Assembly (NCBI GenBank): GCA_017508825.1
Contig: JAFWRC010000139.1
Location: forward strand, 22,182-86,181
Length of the DNA stretch: 64,000 nt
Direction of reading: 5' to 3'
DNA from: Lachnospiraceae bacterium
GTDB lineage: Bacteria > Bacillota > Clostridia > Lachnospirales > Lachnospiraceae
Made by a program: the position numbers and the translations under genes. The notes below the pieces were generated by a model. That model did no database searches. It saw only the letters and a list, made by a program, of their open reading frames with translations, and was not told the DNA's origin. This document shows, piece by piece, positions 1-9,518 of this stretch. Position 1 is the first letter of the stretch. Every line of letters begins with the position of its first letter.

Positions 1-23
1 TGTGTATCCCCTGCCCGGATTTT

Positions 24-458
24 TTATTCTTCATCTTCTTCATCTAATCCCCCAAACCGGATTTTTATTTTATCACCATTGTCCGTCGTCTGGGTAACAA
101 GCGTAATATGCTCGCCTGATTCCAGCACCACTTTCGTAAGCGGCTCCTTCCGTAAATTGATGGTTCCATCCCAGTTTGGCTTCACAAAACCTCCGGTCAG
201 TTCCAGTTCCACTTTACCGTCAGCAATCTCTCTGACCGTGATCGTACCAAACCTGTCGTACAGAACATCCCCTTCTTTGAGCTCATCCGCCATATACAAC
301 TGCGTATCATCAGAAGCGCCCCATCTTCCTTTTATTGTTACGGAAAGAATCATTTCTGCTTCTTCTTCGACTTCTTCCGGCTCATTTTTCCCGCATGCGC
401 ACAGACTTACCACGATCATTGCAACCATCAGCGCCTTTACCAGCCAATTTCTTTTCAT
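24..458 (-). CDS. Small lipoprotein, function unknown
   Basis: The 144-residue product has a lysine-rich start, a hydrophobic segment and a lipobox ending LCAC, followed by a Glu-rich linker, so it is probably a secreted lipoprotein anchored outside the membrane. The remainder looks beta-rich and ends in an acidic tail; I recognise no family. The second in-frame ATG is preferred because GAGGAG lies eight bases before it, while the first ATG is only two bases from that site. It follows comEC by about 95 bases and may be the last gene of the comEA-comEC transcript. Confidence 0.75.
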   Translation of the reverse strand: MKRNWLVKALMVAMIVVSLCACGKNEPEEVEEEAEMILSVTIKGRWGASDDTQLYMADELKEGDVLYDRFGTITVREIADGKVELELTGGFVKPNWDGTINLRKEPLTKVVLESGEHITLVTQTTDNGDKIKIRFGGLDEEDEE

Positions 459-553
459 AAACATATCTCCTCTCCGGATTCGTTGTTACATAATAGTAAC
501 GAAATATCCTCCTAAAATATTTGGCTGTCAGGATGTTTTTTTACAGGATTTTT

Positions 554-2926
554 TTATTTACAGAAACGTTCCACCGAAATTTCCCCGTTCACTGCCCGGA
601 GCAGGATCGCGCCGTCTTCATCGGTACGGAACACATCGCATCCCATCGCCTCTACGCGCTCCATCACATCCGCGTGAGGGTGTCCGTAGGAATTGTGCCA
701 TCCGCAGGAGACGATCGCGATCTGCGGGGATACCCATTCCAGAAACTCCTGCGATGTGGAAGTATGCGAACCATGGTGTCCTAGTTTTAAACAGAAATAT
801 CCCTCCGCCGGGTGAGACAATATATCCGTAACGTTTCCGAGATGATCCATTATTGTTCTCTCGCTTTCCACCGTGGCATCGCCCGTGAAGATCCCCGTAA
901 AGCCGCCCCCGCTCACCTCCAGCACCTGGGAATAACTGTTCACATCTTCGGTCACATACCCGCCCTCCGGGTGCAGGCATACAAACCTCAGCTGCTCTCC
1001 CTGCAATATCGAACCCGCCGCATTCCACAATACCGGGATCCCATGCGCATCCGCCAATATGATCAGTTCGGCAAAGTCTTCCCGCGCGCCATGTGCATCC
1101 GGCAGCACGATCGCGCCGATCACGATCCCGCTGTTTGTTTTTCCGGAAGATGAAGTTCCAGAAGATGAAGTTCCGTCCGATAACATCTCGATCAATCCGG
1201 AGCAGTGATCCGTATCCGGGTGCGTGATAAACCAGTAGTCGATCTTTGCGATCCCGCGGTATTTCAAAAACGGTTCCAATTGGTATTGGAATAAAGCATC
1301 TTTGCTCGTACTGCCACCGTCCAGCATCACGGTCAGATCCGGACTCTCAAAGCAGATGCCGTCACCCTGTCCTACATCCAGGAAAGTCACTCCCACCTGC
1401 GGCCGGAAGCGGATCAGCAGGATCAGTACTGCAGCCGATACCAAACCGCATCTCCACAAAAAAAGTCTCTTCAGATCCATCTCCGGCTCTTTTGAATAGA
1501 TCTTTTTACCGCCGATACAACAGAGCAGCTGACCATACCATGTGTTTTTCTTACCCAGCTCCTGAATATATCCTGCTGTCTTAAGCACGATCCTGCGCCC
1601 CAGCAGAAATACACTGCCAAAGGTCAGATACACAAGCAGCATCTGTATTTCCGTCGGACATCCTGCAATATAAGTATGCGCCGGCAGTTTCTGTAAGAAG
1701 CCGCATAGCAGGGTATACAGTTTTAAAATGCCGTGACAGGGCAGTCCCGCCAGGATCCCTGCCGGCAGATAGACGCTCCCAAGCAGCAATACCAGCAGTC
1801 CGCATACCATCAGCACACTCATCAGCGGGATCACGATCAGATTGAGCAGCACCGAATACACCGGCGTCTCATAATAGTTCTGTAAGATCAGCGGCAGCGT
1901 GAATACCGTCACCGCCAGGCTCCCCGAGAATGCCTGCAGCGCTTTGCTCCGCAGATCCCGTCCAAACCGTATCCCCTCTATGAGGGCCGGATAAAAGATC
2001 GCGATCCCGGCTACCGCTGTATAAGACATCCAAAACGATGAAAGCATCACTTCGTATGGTGCAAAGAATACCGTGCAGGCCGCCGAAAGCGCCAGCGCCG
2101 TCGGCAGATCATAACTGCGACGCTCCACATCCGCGCCTGCCATCAGGCCGAACATGATCACGGCACGCACCGTCGATGTACTCGCTCCGGTCAGCAGCGC
2201 ATAATTCACCATCAGGAATAATGCGGCCGTGGCTGCCGGAAAGATCGGTACCGTTGCCTTGCGCAGGCTTTTATACAAACCCATCCCGAGTATACTGATG
2301 TGCAGTCCGCTGATCGCCAGGATATGCGAGATCCCGTTCACACGATACAGATCTTTGATATCCGACGACAGTTCCCCTTTATCTCCGAGCACCATTGCTT
2401 TCATCACACCGGCGTCTTCTTCCGGAAGACATGCATCATAGATTTTCCCAAGGAAGCGGCGCAGCTGCCACAGCCCCTCTTTCCGGCTGTCATAATGATC
2501 TGCGGCAAGGTCCCACTCCTGTACTGCCAGTTTCGCGCCGTATCCTTTATACAGATAGTATTCCTGCAGGTCGAATTCTCCCGGATTGGTCGCATTGCGA
2601 TACAAAGATACTCTTCCACGCACAGCGATACCGCTGCCCAAAGGCGGCAATACGCCGTCCTCCGGCAGACTGCAGATCAGGCCGATCCTGCCTGCATCCG
2701 TTTTATATTCCGTTTTTTCCTGAGATCTTCCGTCAGAGAATCTGACATCTTTCAGATAGAATAACTGCTTTCCGTTCTTTTCTTCCTTCCACTCCACCAC
2801 ACCGGTGAATGTGACCGTTTCGCCCGGGTATTCCCGGTATGGATTGTCGGGCGGCCCGAGCCACCGCAGTCCGAGCCATACCAGAACAAGAAAGAAAAGA
2901 CAGCCTGTACATAATGGTCTTTTCAT
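554..2926 (-). CDS. comEC: ComEC/Rec2 DNA-uptake channel with metallo-beta-lactamase domain
   Basis: ComEC forms the inner-membrane channel for single-stranded DNA uptake in natural transformation. The 790-residue protein has two N-terminal hydrophobic segments around a soluble (DUF4131/OB-like) region, a multi-helix Competence domain containing NGISHILAISGLHIS, and a C-terminal metallo-beta-lactamase-like domain beginning VTFLDVGQGDG. That domain carries the metal motif THPDTDHCSG and a later KLGHHGSHTS. The open frame extends 71 codons further upstream, but that part lies inside the GerMN gene; the ATG used here sits six bases after that gene's stop. Length is normal for the family. No other uptake gene except comEA is in the window. 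Confidence 0.93.
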   Translation of the reverse strand: MKRPLCTGCLFFLVLVWLGLRWLGPPDNPYREYPGETVTFTGVVEWKEEKNGKQLFYLKDVRFSDGRSQEKTEYKTDAGRIGLICSLPEDGVLPPLGSGIAVRGRVSLYRNATNPGEFDLQEYYLYKGYGAKLAVQEWDLAADHYDSRKEGLWQLRRFLGKIYDACLPEEDAGVMKAMVLGDKGELSSDIKDLYRVNGISHILAISGLHISILGMGLYKSLRKATVPIFPAATAALFLMVNYALLTGASTSTVRAVIMFGLMAGADVERRSYDLPTALALSAACTVFFAPYEVMLSSFWMSYTAVAGIAIFYPALIEGIRFGRDLRSKALQAFSGSLAVTVFTLPLILQNYYETPVYSVLLNLIVIPLMSVLMVCGLLVLLLGSVYLPAGILAGLPCHGILKLYTLLCGFLQKLPAHTYIAGCPTEIQMLLVYLTFGSVFLLGRRIVLKTAGYIQELGKKNTWYGQLLCCIGGKKIYSKEPEMDLKRLFLWRCGLVSAAVLILLIRFRPQVGVTFLDVGQGDGICFESPDLTVMLDGGSTSKDALFQYQLEPFLKYRGIAKIDYWFITHPDTDHCSGLIEMLSDGTSSSGTSSSGKTNSGIVIGAIVLPDAHGAREDFAELIILADAHGIPVLWNAAGSILQGEQLRFVCLHPEGGYVTEDVNSYSQVLEVSGGGFTGIFTGDATVESERTIMDHLGNVTDILSHPAEGYFCLKLGHHGSHTSTSQEFLEWVSPQIAIVSCGWHNSYGHPHADVMERVEAMGCDVFRTDEDGAILLRAVNGEISVERFCK

Positions 2927-2931
2927 TTTTA

Positions 2932-3882
2932 TTACTTCACAATATCCAGATTTCTGGAAAAACTGTTGTCCAGCTGTATCATCTCGCGGTACAGCACCTG
3001 CGAATCCCCGTTCACCATAAACTGCACCCGGTGAACATCTTTGAGCTCCGCAAGGGAATTGACGATCGAATACAACGTCACTTCCGGAGTCACATCTCCG
3101 ACCGCATTTAAGAATTCCGGACTGAGATTCACGTAACATACTCCGTCCGCATCCGTTACAGAGAGTATCCTGGTATCCGGATCTACAGTAGGATAGATCT
3201 CTTTCTCTTCCGGTCCTGCGATCAGTATTTCTACCACCAGGCGTTCTATCGGTATGTTCGTATTGTAGCTCACGTTCCGGTTGCTCTCCACCAGCTTTGT
3301 TCCCGTTTCATCCGCAAAATAAAGATGCAGTGCCACCTGGTCATATGCATTGATCTCTACACCTTCGTTATCCACGAAAGTATCCTTATGCATCACACCG
3401 ATGGGATTTCCGGAACGATCCTGCAGCGGTTCTTCCCCGACAAGCATGCTCACACCTTCGATCCCGGGAATCTGAACCAGCGTCCGCACCAGCGCAGCAC
3501 GTACCAGCACTTCCCGCGTCGGTGACATTTCCCTGTAGGACGGATCTACGGACAACACCGCCTGATTGCTCTCCACATAATAGCGGATCAGTTTAAAATC
3601 CATCTGCAGCGGCGCATGCCAGTCATGCGATTCCGGCGCCTCCGCGAGCCTTTCCAGCAACTCCGGTACAAGACTTTCCGCATCGCCCACACCGCTTTTC
3701 GGCTGATACTGCTCTGATACCAGCGCGGTTTCCGCTTTATTCAGATAATAGATACGATATGCGCTTTCTTCCGTTTCTTCCTCTTCCGTCCTGCCGCAAG
3801 CCCCCAGGCCGAAAACAAACAGCCAGAACAACGCAGTACATAACCATATCCTGTTTTGTTTTATCCTGCAGCCGTTACTCAT
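2932..3882 (-). CDS. GerMN-domain lipoprotein
   Basis: The 316-residue product has a signal peptide ending in lipobox LGAC and then an acidic linker. Two repeats follow of the type seen in GerM of Bacillus, a lipoprotein involved in sporulation and germination. Each repeat has a YYL/LYF start, a conserved PRE-like helix region and a VxLSxxF/VNLSPEF strand. It overlaps the upstream kinase gene by four bases (ATGA), indicating translational coupling, and comEC starts six bases downstream. Family assignment is firm; the role is inferred. Coupling to a sensor kinase suggests an envelope sensing or signalling partner rather than a classical spore protein. Confidence 0.82.
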   Translation of the reverse strand: MSNGCRIKQNRIWLCTALFWLFVFGLGACGRTEEEETEESAYRIYYLNKAETALVSEQYQPKSGVGDAESLVPELLERLAEAPESHDWHAPLQMDFKLIRYYVESNQAVLSVDPSYREMSPTREVLVRAALVRTLVQIPGIEGVSMLVGEEPLQDRSGNPIGVMHKDTFVDNEGVEINAYDQVALHLYFADETGTKLVESNRNVSYNTNIPIERLVVEILIAGPEEKEIYPTVDPDTRILSVTDADGVCYVNLSPEFLNAVGDVTPEVTLYSIVNSLAELKDVHRVQFMVNGDSQVLYREMIQLDNSFSRNLDIVK

Positions 3883-5321
3883 TTCTTTTCCTGCTCCTGA
3901 ATATAGCTGAGCGGTATCTTCACAACAAAATCCGTTCCCTCACCTACCACGCTGTTCACCTCGATCGACCCGCGATGCAGCAGGATGGATTTACGCGTCA
4001 GAGAAAGCCCGAGCCCCGTACCGCTGATCTCCTTGGAATGTGACTTGTCTCCACGGTAAAAACGTTCGTAGATATGCCCCTGCTCCGCTTCCGGGATACC
4101 CACACCGGAATCCGAGATATCGATAGTCATATACTGATGATCCGCATCCAGCGCGATCTTTACCCAGCCCGGATGCTTGTTATACTTGATACCGTTTTCA
4201 ATGATATTGGTGATCGCCTGTGTAAACTTTACCTCATCAATATCCGCATTGACCGGACGATGGCTTTCCAGGATCAGATCCACCTCATTCTTTCTCGCCA
4301 GCGGTCCGAGCCGCTTTACGATCTGCTCCAGCAGCTCATTGATATTGCGGTTTTCGATCCGAAGATCCGAAGCCCCCTTTTCCATGCGCACCAGATTCAA
4401 CAGGTCCGTGATGATCTCATTTTCCCGGTCGATCTCTACGGAAATATCCTGCATGAAATCCTTGTACACTTCCACCGGAACCTCTTCCTGTACATTCAGA
4501 GAATCTGCCAGTACCTTAATGGATGCGATCGGAGTCTTCAGTTCATGGGAGACATTACTCACAAATTCCTGTCTGGAATCATCCAGCACTTTAAGGCGCT
4601 GCCGCAGCTTATTAAACGCCTCCACGATCTCCTGTGTTTCTTTGTAATCCGATACCACCGGTGTTTCATCATCAAAGGTGACCACACTGCCGATGGCTTT
4701 GGTCACACGGTCAAACGGCCGAACGATCACACCTGCCACGATCGCAGCGATACCGACTACCAGCATCATAAAAACGATCTCGATGATCACGGCACGCCTT
4801 CCGATATCCGCTGCATTACGAAAAATGTCCGCAGTGGATGCGCTGATCAGCAGCACCCCTTCCGTTTGCTCCTCCTCACCCGGTTTGGTCAGCGGCACGA
4901 TAGGAACCACCACTTCGATATACCGGCTGCCCGAATCATAATTGGTGATCGTCTTCCCCTGATAACAGCGTATCACTTCCTCGCCGATCATCGTCTTACC
5001 GACACTGATATCATAGGTATCTGCAAGCACCCGGAAGTTCTCATCGATCACGATGATGCGCCCCTCAAAAAACATGGAAAGCTGTTGCAGCTGGGCCTCG
5101 ATCAGTTCTGAAGACGGATTTTGCAGATAGTTATAGCTGATCAGTTTATTTGCCGTAATGCGGGCTGCCTCCATAACCTCCATCGTTCTTTCCGACACCA
5201 GCTGGGAACGGTAATTACTCAGCTGGGCATAACGCATGACTTCCGCCGTCAGCAGCCCCACCAACAATATAATGATAAATATCCGAAGTCGAAAGCTTCG
5301 AAGAATTGTAAATCTTTTCAT
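3879..5321 (-). CDS. Sensor histidine kinase, HAMP/HisKA type (PhoR/WalK-like)
   Basis: This membrane kinase partners the OmpR-type regulator immediately upstream. Visible parts are TM helix 1 (about residues 11-30), an extracellular sensor region of about 145 residues, TM helix 2 (about 177-200) and a HAMP linker. The dimerisation helix has SHELKTP with phospho-acceptor His259. The ATPase domain has an N box (IIENGIKYN), DSGVGI and GTGLGLS. It overlaps the regulator gene by four bases and the GerMN gene by four bases, so all three are translationally coupled. Architecture resembles PhoR/WalK, but there is no PAS domain that I can identify. The signal is unknown. Confidence 0.9.
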   Translation of the reverse strand: MKRFTILRSFRLRIFIIILLVGLLTAEVMRYAQLSNYRSQLVSERTMEVMEAARITANKLISYNYLQNPSSELIEAQLQQLSMFFEGRIIVIDENFRVLADTYDISVGKTMIGEEVIRCYQGKTITNYDSGSRYIEVVVPIVPLTKPGEEEQTEGVLLISASTADIFRNAADIGRRAVIIEIVFMMLVVGIAAIVAGVIVRPFDRVTKAIGSVVTFDDETPVVSDYKETQEIVEAFNKLRQRLKVLDDSRQEFVSNVSHELKTPIASIKVLADSLNVQEEVPVEVYKDFMQDISVEIDRENEIITDLLNLVRMEKGASDLRIENRNINELLEQIVKRLGPLARKNEVDLILESHRPVNADIDEVKFTQAITNIIENGIKYNKHPGWVKIALDADHQYMTIDISDSGVGIPEAEQGHIYERFYRGDKSHSKEISGTGLGLSLTRKSILLHRGSIEVNSVVGEGTDFVVKIPLSYIQEQEKK

Positions 5322-6010
5322 CCTTTATAGAAATATCCCACGCCCCATTTGGTCTGTACGTACTTCGGCGCGCCCGGTGTTTCCTCCACCTTCTCGCGCA
5401 AACGCCGCACGTGCACATCCACGGTACGCGCATCGCCCGAATACTCCTTGCCCCACACCAGTTCCTTTAACTGATCCCTGCTGTAGACTTTTCCGGGATG
5501 TGTTACCAACAGTTCCAGGATATCAAATTCCTTGGCCGTCAGATTAATCTCTCTGCCCTGAATATATAATCTGCGATTATCAATATCAAAACGAAACTCA
5601 CCGTTCTCCACGATACCCGGATTGGCCGGCTTCGGCGCTTCCTTCTTTTTTCCGCGCCGCATAAATACCTTGATGCGCGCCTTCACTTCCAGAATGTTAA
5701 ACGGCTTGGTGATGTAATCATCCGCTCCGGATTCAAATCCCATGATCTTATCCATATCGGTGCCTTTTGCCGTAAGGAAGATGATCGGCACATCCGAAAA
5801 AGAACGGATCTGACGGCATACTTCCATACCGTCGATCTTCGGCAGCATCAGATCCAGAAGGATCAGATCATACGCATTGCTGCGTGCCAGTTCCAATGCT
5901 TCCTCTCCGTCATATGCCGCATCCGTTTCCAGACCATCCTGCTCAATACTGTATTTCAAACCTTTTACGATTGCTTTTTCATCATCAACGATCAGTACTT
6001 TTCCTGCCAT
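5318..6010 (-). CDS. OmpR/PhoB-family response regulator
   Basis: The 230-residue protein has an N-terminal receiver domain with acidic pocket DD9-10, phospho-acceptor Asp53 (in LLDLMLP) and the FLTAKGT switch region. A C-terminal winged helix follows, with NLTAKEFDILELL and RTVDVHVRRLREK as recognition elements. It is the second gene of the comEA operon and is coupled by a four-base overlap to its kinase. It probably acts as a transcription factor; its targets cannot be read from the window. WalR and PhoP subtypes cannot be separated by eye, so no symbol is given. Confidence 0.92.
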   Translation of the reverse strand: MAGKVLIVDDEKAIVKGLKYSIEQDGLETDAAYDGEEALELARSNAYDLILLDLMLPKIDGMEVCRQIRSFSDVPIIFLTAKGTDMDKIMGFESGADDYITKPFNILEVKARIKVFMRRGKKKEAPKPANPGIVENGEFRFDIDNRRLYIQGREINLTAKEFDILELLVTHPGKVYSRDQLKELVWGKEYSGDARTVDVHVRRLREKVEETPGAPKYVQTKWGVGYFYKG

Positions 6011-6059
6011 ACTCTATATCCTTCTGTATATCGTCCGGCAAAGATCACCGGCCGTCTTG

Positions 6060-6710
6060 TCATCTCACTGCGATATCATCCTGTAGTTTTTCATAGGTTG
6101 CATTTCCGATCCCGGAGACCTGCTTCAGTTCTTCCGTACTGCCAAATCCGCCGTGTTCTTCACGATAGGCCAGTATTGCTTCCGCTTTGGTCTCACCGAT
6201 CCCGGTCAGCTGCATCAGTTCCTCTTTCGATGCCCGGTTCAGATCCAGCCTTCCTTCCGCGTCATATGCTCCCGCCGGTGTATCGCTGCTTTCTCCGATG
6301 CCTCCCGACAGCGATCCCGCTTCCTCTTCCGTCGGGATATGATACTGCATGCCATCCCCGATCACCGCTGCCAGATTACAGTAGGCCTCCGCAGCGTCTT
6401 CCGTAAAACCGCCTGCCATTTCGATCACTTCATAGAGGCGGCTTCCCTCCGGCAGTTCATACACTCCCGGTTTCTGTACGGCGCCGCTGACATGCACAAA
6501 ACACACAGCCGGCTTAACTTCCTCTGCCTCTGTGTGCTCGTCCTCAGTTTCCTCTGTTTCGGACTGCTCCGTTTCCGGCCCTGTGAAGTTTGCTCCACCT
6601 GCGGCCGATCGTTCTAACTGTCCCGTCAGATATGTCTGTGCGGATCCGCACCCTGTCAGAAATAAAACTATTACAACTACGGTCAGAAAATCTGGTTTCC
6701 TGTTTCTCAT
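6060..6710 (-). CDS. comEA: ComEA-like DNA-binding lipoprotein (SLBB plus helix-hairpin-helix)
   Basis: ComEA binds double-stranded DNA outside the membrane and hands it to ComEC. This 216-residue copy has a lipobox-like LTGC near residue 21, so it may be lipid-anchored rather than held by a TM helix. An acidic, Ser/Glu-rich linker follows, then an SLBB domain (VHVSGAVQKPGVYELPEG). At the C-terminus are two helix-hairpin-helix motifs (LNRASKEELMQLTGIGETKA and LKQVSGIGNATYEKL). It is the first gene of an apparent five-gene operon ending in comEC, with a two-component system and a GerMN gene between. Confidence 0.9.
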   Translation of the reverse strand: MRNRKPDFLTVVVIVLFLTGCGSAQTYLTGQLERSAAGGANFTGPETEQSETEETEDEHTEAEEVKPAVCFVHVSGAVQKPGVYELPEGSRLYEVIEMAGGFTEDAAEAYCNLAAVIGDGMQYHIPTEEEAGSLSGGIGESSDTPAGAYDAEGRLDLNRASKEELMQLTGIGETKAEAILAYREEHGGFGSTEELKQVSGIGNATYEKLQDDIAVR

Positions 6711-6774
6711 GATGTGCTCCTTCTACACGTGCTAAGCGTGCAAAAGGCCTTCTCAGACATCATTTGCAAGTTTT

Positions 6775-6803
6775 ATTTTAAGATATCGTGATTCAAGATT
6801 CAA
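6775..6803 (-). promoter_or_regulatory. Promoter of the comEA operon
   Basis: On the minus strand TTGAAT and TAAAAT are separated by 17 bases, a good sigma-A match about 65 bases upstream of comEA. No other strong promoter is seen before comEC, supporting one transcript. Confidence 0.6.
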
Positions 6804-6868
6804 GAAGTTTTCAAAAAAAATTGTAAGTGCGTCAAGGGTGTTTTAAGCAAAGCAGAAAATCCGGAAAA

Positions 6869-8296
6869 TCATTCCAGCTGTGAATGCATCTGTGCATCCA
6901 GTGCCTCCAGTTCCGCTCGGGGATCTTCCCCGTCCCACACACGTGTATACGCCTGCTCCAGTTTTGCCCAGAAATTGGAAAGCTGTAACAGTTTCAGAAG
7001 CGACACGCTGTCTCTGTAGATCACACGTACCACATCTTCTGCCGAAAGGATATCTTCCGCAAGACTGCCGACACAGGGCAGTTTTCCGGTACGTTCATAC
7101 AGCGAATCCGTCATCTCATACATCAGGTATTCCGCAAACAGATCTGCGCTTTCGCTCTGTTCCGAATAGCCGTTGACTACGATGCAGCTGGTTTCCGACA
7201 AGCCGCGCGCGATATGCGCATTATCCACGCCGGGCAGCTGCGCCACACCATAACCATATGCAAATTCCCCGTTATCGCACATCCGCTTCAGCGTAGAAAG
7301 GGCATCCGTCGTTGCGATGGTAAACAGGGTCTTCCCTTCGAGAAACTGCTGCAGCACGGATTCGTAACTGCTTTCTTTGGATTCGATGGAAAAGAATTCG
7401 TGCAGTCCCTGATACACCGTCATACACTGTACGGTATCTTCATTGCAGATATCGAGGATTCCCGGATTATCACCGAAGCTGCCGCCCACATCCATATAAG
7501 CGCCGGTAAAGAAATAATTATAATAAATATCCGACACGTCCCACAGAAAGAAGTTTTCCATGCCTTCCGGCGCTGCCGTATCCGTTGCCAGTTCCATGAT
7601 ATCTTCGATCGATGACGGGATCATCGCCTTCGTACGTTCCGCGATCTTCTGCTGCCATTCTTCTTCCGTAAAGCCCTCCGGCACGCCTGCTTCTTCTGCC
7701 ATTTCCTGCATCGCCATTGCGGCATCATCATCCGCATCTTCGTCTGCAGTGGCTCCTGCCAGTTCACTGCGCAGCGACGTTTCCGCCATCTGCGAAAGAT
7801 AGGTCTGGTTGTACAGCAAAAAAGCCGTATCAAAATAGAACGGATATGCATAGACCTGTCCGCGATACGTTACTGCATCCAATGCGTTGGAAGGAAAATT
7901 GAAATCGTTTAAGATGTGTTCGGGATCTCCCGGCACCTGCACAAGTCCTGCCAGTGCTGCCTTTTCCAGAGAATCCGAACCCGCAATATACAGGTCCGGC
8001 GCCGCAAGCTCCGCAGTCGGCCGCACGCTTGCCTCATTGATCTCTTCGATGTACTCAAGCCCGGATCGTAATACAGGCTCTACACGCACGCCTTCACGCT
8101 CATAAAAAGCAAGCGCTGCGCTGTTTAAGTACTCTGTCAGCGCAGCATCTGTATACCACAAGGTGATCGTTTTGGTTTCTTTCGGGACCGGCAGGATCTC
8201 CGGCGCATCACCATCTCCGGATGGCTGCAGTGCCAGATACAGGCCGCCCAAAAGAAACACGATCAGAAACATATAAATGTAAGTCTTTGCACGCAT
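6869..8296 (-). CDS. Extracellular solute-binding protein, family 1-like
   Basis: The 475-residue product starts with a membrane segment (about residues 6-24) that lacks a lipobox cysteine, so it is probably tethered by an uncleaved helix or released after signal cleavage. The mature part begins TKTITLWYTD and has the overall pattern of sugar or oligosaccharide ABC binding proteins, including AYPFYFDTAFLLYN and a C-terminal helix-rich lobe. An Asp/Ala/Glu-rich insertion lies near residues 185-200. It starts four bases after argD, with its AAGGAG inside the argD 3' end, so it appears co-transcribed. No permease or ATPase gene is nearby. The ligand is unknown. Confidence 0.78.
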   Translation of the reverse strand: MRAKTYIYMFLIVFLLGGLYLALQPSGDGDAPEILPVPKETKTITLWYTDAALTEYLNSAALAFYEREGVRVEPVLRSGLEYIEEINEASVRPTAELAAPDLYIAGSDSLEKAALAGLVQVPGDPEHILNDFNFPSNALDAVTYRGQVYAYPFYFDTAFLLYNQTYLSQMAETSLRSELAGATADEDADDDAAMAMQEMAEEAGVPEGFTEEEWQQKIAERTKAMIPSSIEDIMELATDTAAPEGMENFFLWDVSDIYYNYFFTGAYMDVGGSFGDNPGILDICNEDTVQCMTVYQGLHEFFSIESKESSYESVLQQFLEGKTLFTIATTDALSTLKRMCDNGEFAYGYGVAQLPGVDNAHIARGLSETSCIVVNGYSEQSESADLFAEYLMYEMTDSLYERTGKLPCVGSLAEDILSAEDVVRVIYRDSVSLLKLLQLSNFWAKLEQAYTRVWDGEDPRAELEALDAQMHSQLE

Positions 8297-8300
8297 GCTC

Positions 8301-9488
8301 TTACAGGCACTCCTTTAAGATCTCAAGCATCGCGTCCACATCTGCTTCCGTGATCACCAGAGGCGGCAGGAAACGGATGATGTTGGTGCCGGCATTGATG
8401 AGTACCAGCCCCTTATCCAATGCCTTGTTAATGATCTCGGCTACCGGATGATCAAACTCCAGTCCCTGCATCAGACCCACACCTCTGTGCTCCACTACGT
8501 CTGCCTGCGCCGCTGCGATCTCATCCAGCTTTTCATAGAGATATGCGCCGACGCGGCGTACGTTCTCCAATACCTTCTTATTCTCAAACTGGCGGAACAC
8601 TTCCACGATCGCTGCACCTGCCAGCGGATTGCCGCCGTAGGTCGTACCATGATCGCCCGCTACCAGGCTGTTCTGTCCAACCTTTTCCGTCATCAAAAAT
8701 GCGCCGACCGGCACACCGCAGCCCAGAGCTTTCGCCGTAGTCATGATATCCGGTTTTACACCGTAACGCTGCCAAGCGTAATACTCACCGGTACGTCCCA
8801 TGCCACACTGGATCTCATCCAGGATCAGCAGGATGTCCTTCTCATCACAGATGGCACGCACTTCTTTTAAGAAATCTTCCTGTCCCGGATAGATACCGCC
8901 CTCGCCCTGTACCGTCTCCATGATGATCGCACAGGTCTTGTCATTGATCAGCGCCTTTACACTGTCAATATTGTTGTACTCTGCAAAACGGATATTGCCG
9001 ATCATCGGCTCGAACGCTTCCCGGTATGCTTTCTTTCCGGTTACGGAAAGTGCGCCGAAAGTACGTCCATGGAAGGAATGCTCCATAGCAATGATCTCGT
9101 GATCCGTCGCGCCGTCTTTCAGGTACGCATATTTTCTTGCCGCTTTCAAAGCGCCTTCCACGGCTTCGGCACCGCTGTTGGTAAAGAAGACACGATCCAT
9201 ACCGGATGCTTTCTTTACTGCCTTGGCTGCTTCGATCGCCGGTACATTATAGTAATAGTTTGAAGTATGAAGGATCTTATCCACCTGTGCTTTTACGGCA
9301 TCGTTATATTCCTTATTGCCATAGCCCAGTGCAAATACGCCGATCCCGGATACAAAATCCAGATACGACTTTCCTTCGATATCATAAAGATGCACGCCCT
9401 CGCCATGATCAAATACCACCTGATACCGGTTGTAGGTATGTAACAGGGCTGCTTCCGCCTCGTTGATATAATCCTGCATCTGACTCAT
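8301..9488 (-). CDS. argD: Acetylornithine aminotransferase
   Basis: This PLP enzyme converts N-acetylglutamate semialdehyde to N-acetylornithine. The 395-residue length is typical. Motifs of class III aminotransferases are present: TNSGAEAVEGALK, HSFHGRTFGALS, LILDEIQCGMGRTG and the PLP-lysine segment TTAKALGCGVPVGA. It lies downstream of argB and argJ, giving the block argJ-argB-argD. A solute-binding protein gene follows after four bases. Confidence 0.95.
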   Translation of the reverse strand: MSQMQDYINEAEAALLHTYNRYQVVFDHGEGVHLYDIEGKSYLDFVSGIGVFALGYGNKEYNDAVKAQVDKILHTSNYYYNVPAIEAAKAVKKASGMDRVFFTNSGAEAVEGALKAARKYAYLKDGATDHEIIAMEHSFHGRTFGALSVTGKKAYREAFEPMIGNIRFAEYNNIDSVKALINDKTCAIIMETVQGEGGIYPGQEDFLKEVRAICDEKDILLILDEIQCGMGRTGEYYAWQRYGVKPDIMTTAKALGCGVPVGAFLMTEKVGQNSLVAGDHGTTYGGNPLAGAAIVEVFRQFENKKVLENVRRVGAYLYEKLDEIAAAQADVVEHRGVGLMQGLEFDHPVAEIINKALDKGLVLINAGTNIIRFLPPLVITEADVDAMLEILKECL

Positions 9489-9518
9489 AATTCATCTCAC
9501 CTTTCTTATTTTGGATCA

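Noticed and set aside
2927-3139. N-terminal extension of comEC
   Set aside because: The extra codons lie inside the GerMN gene in another frame; the ATG at 2926 follows that gene's stop directly and starts the expected membrane segment.
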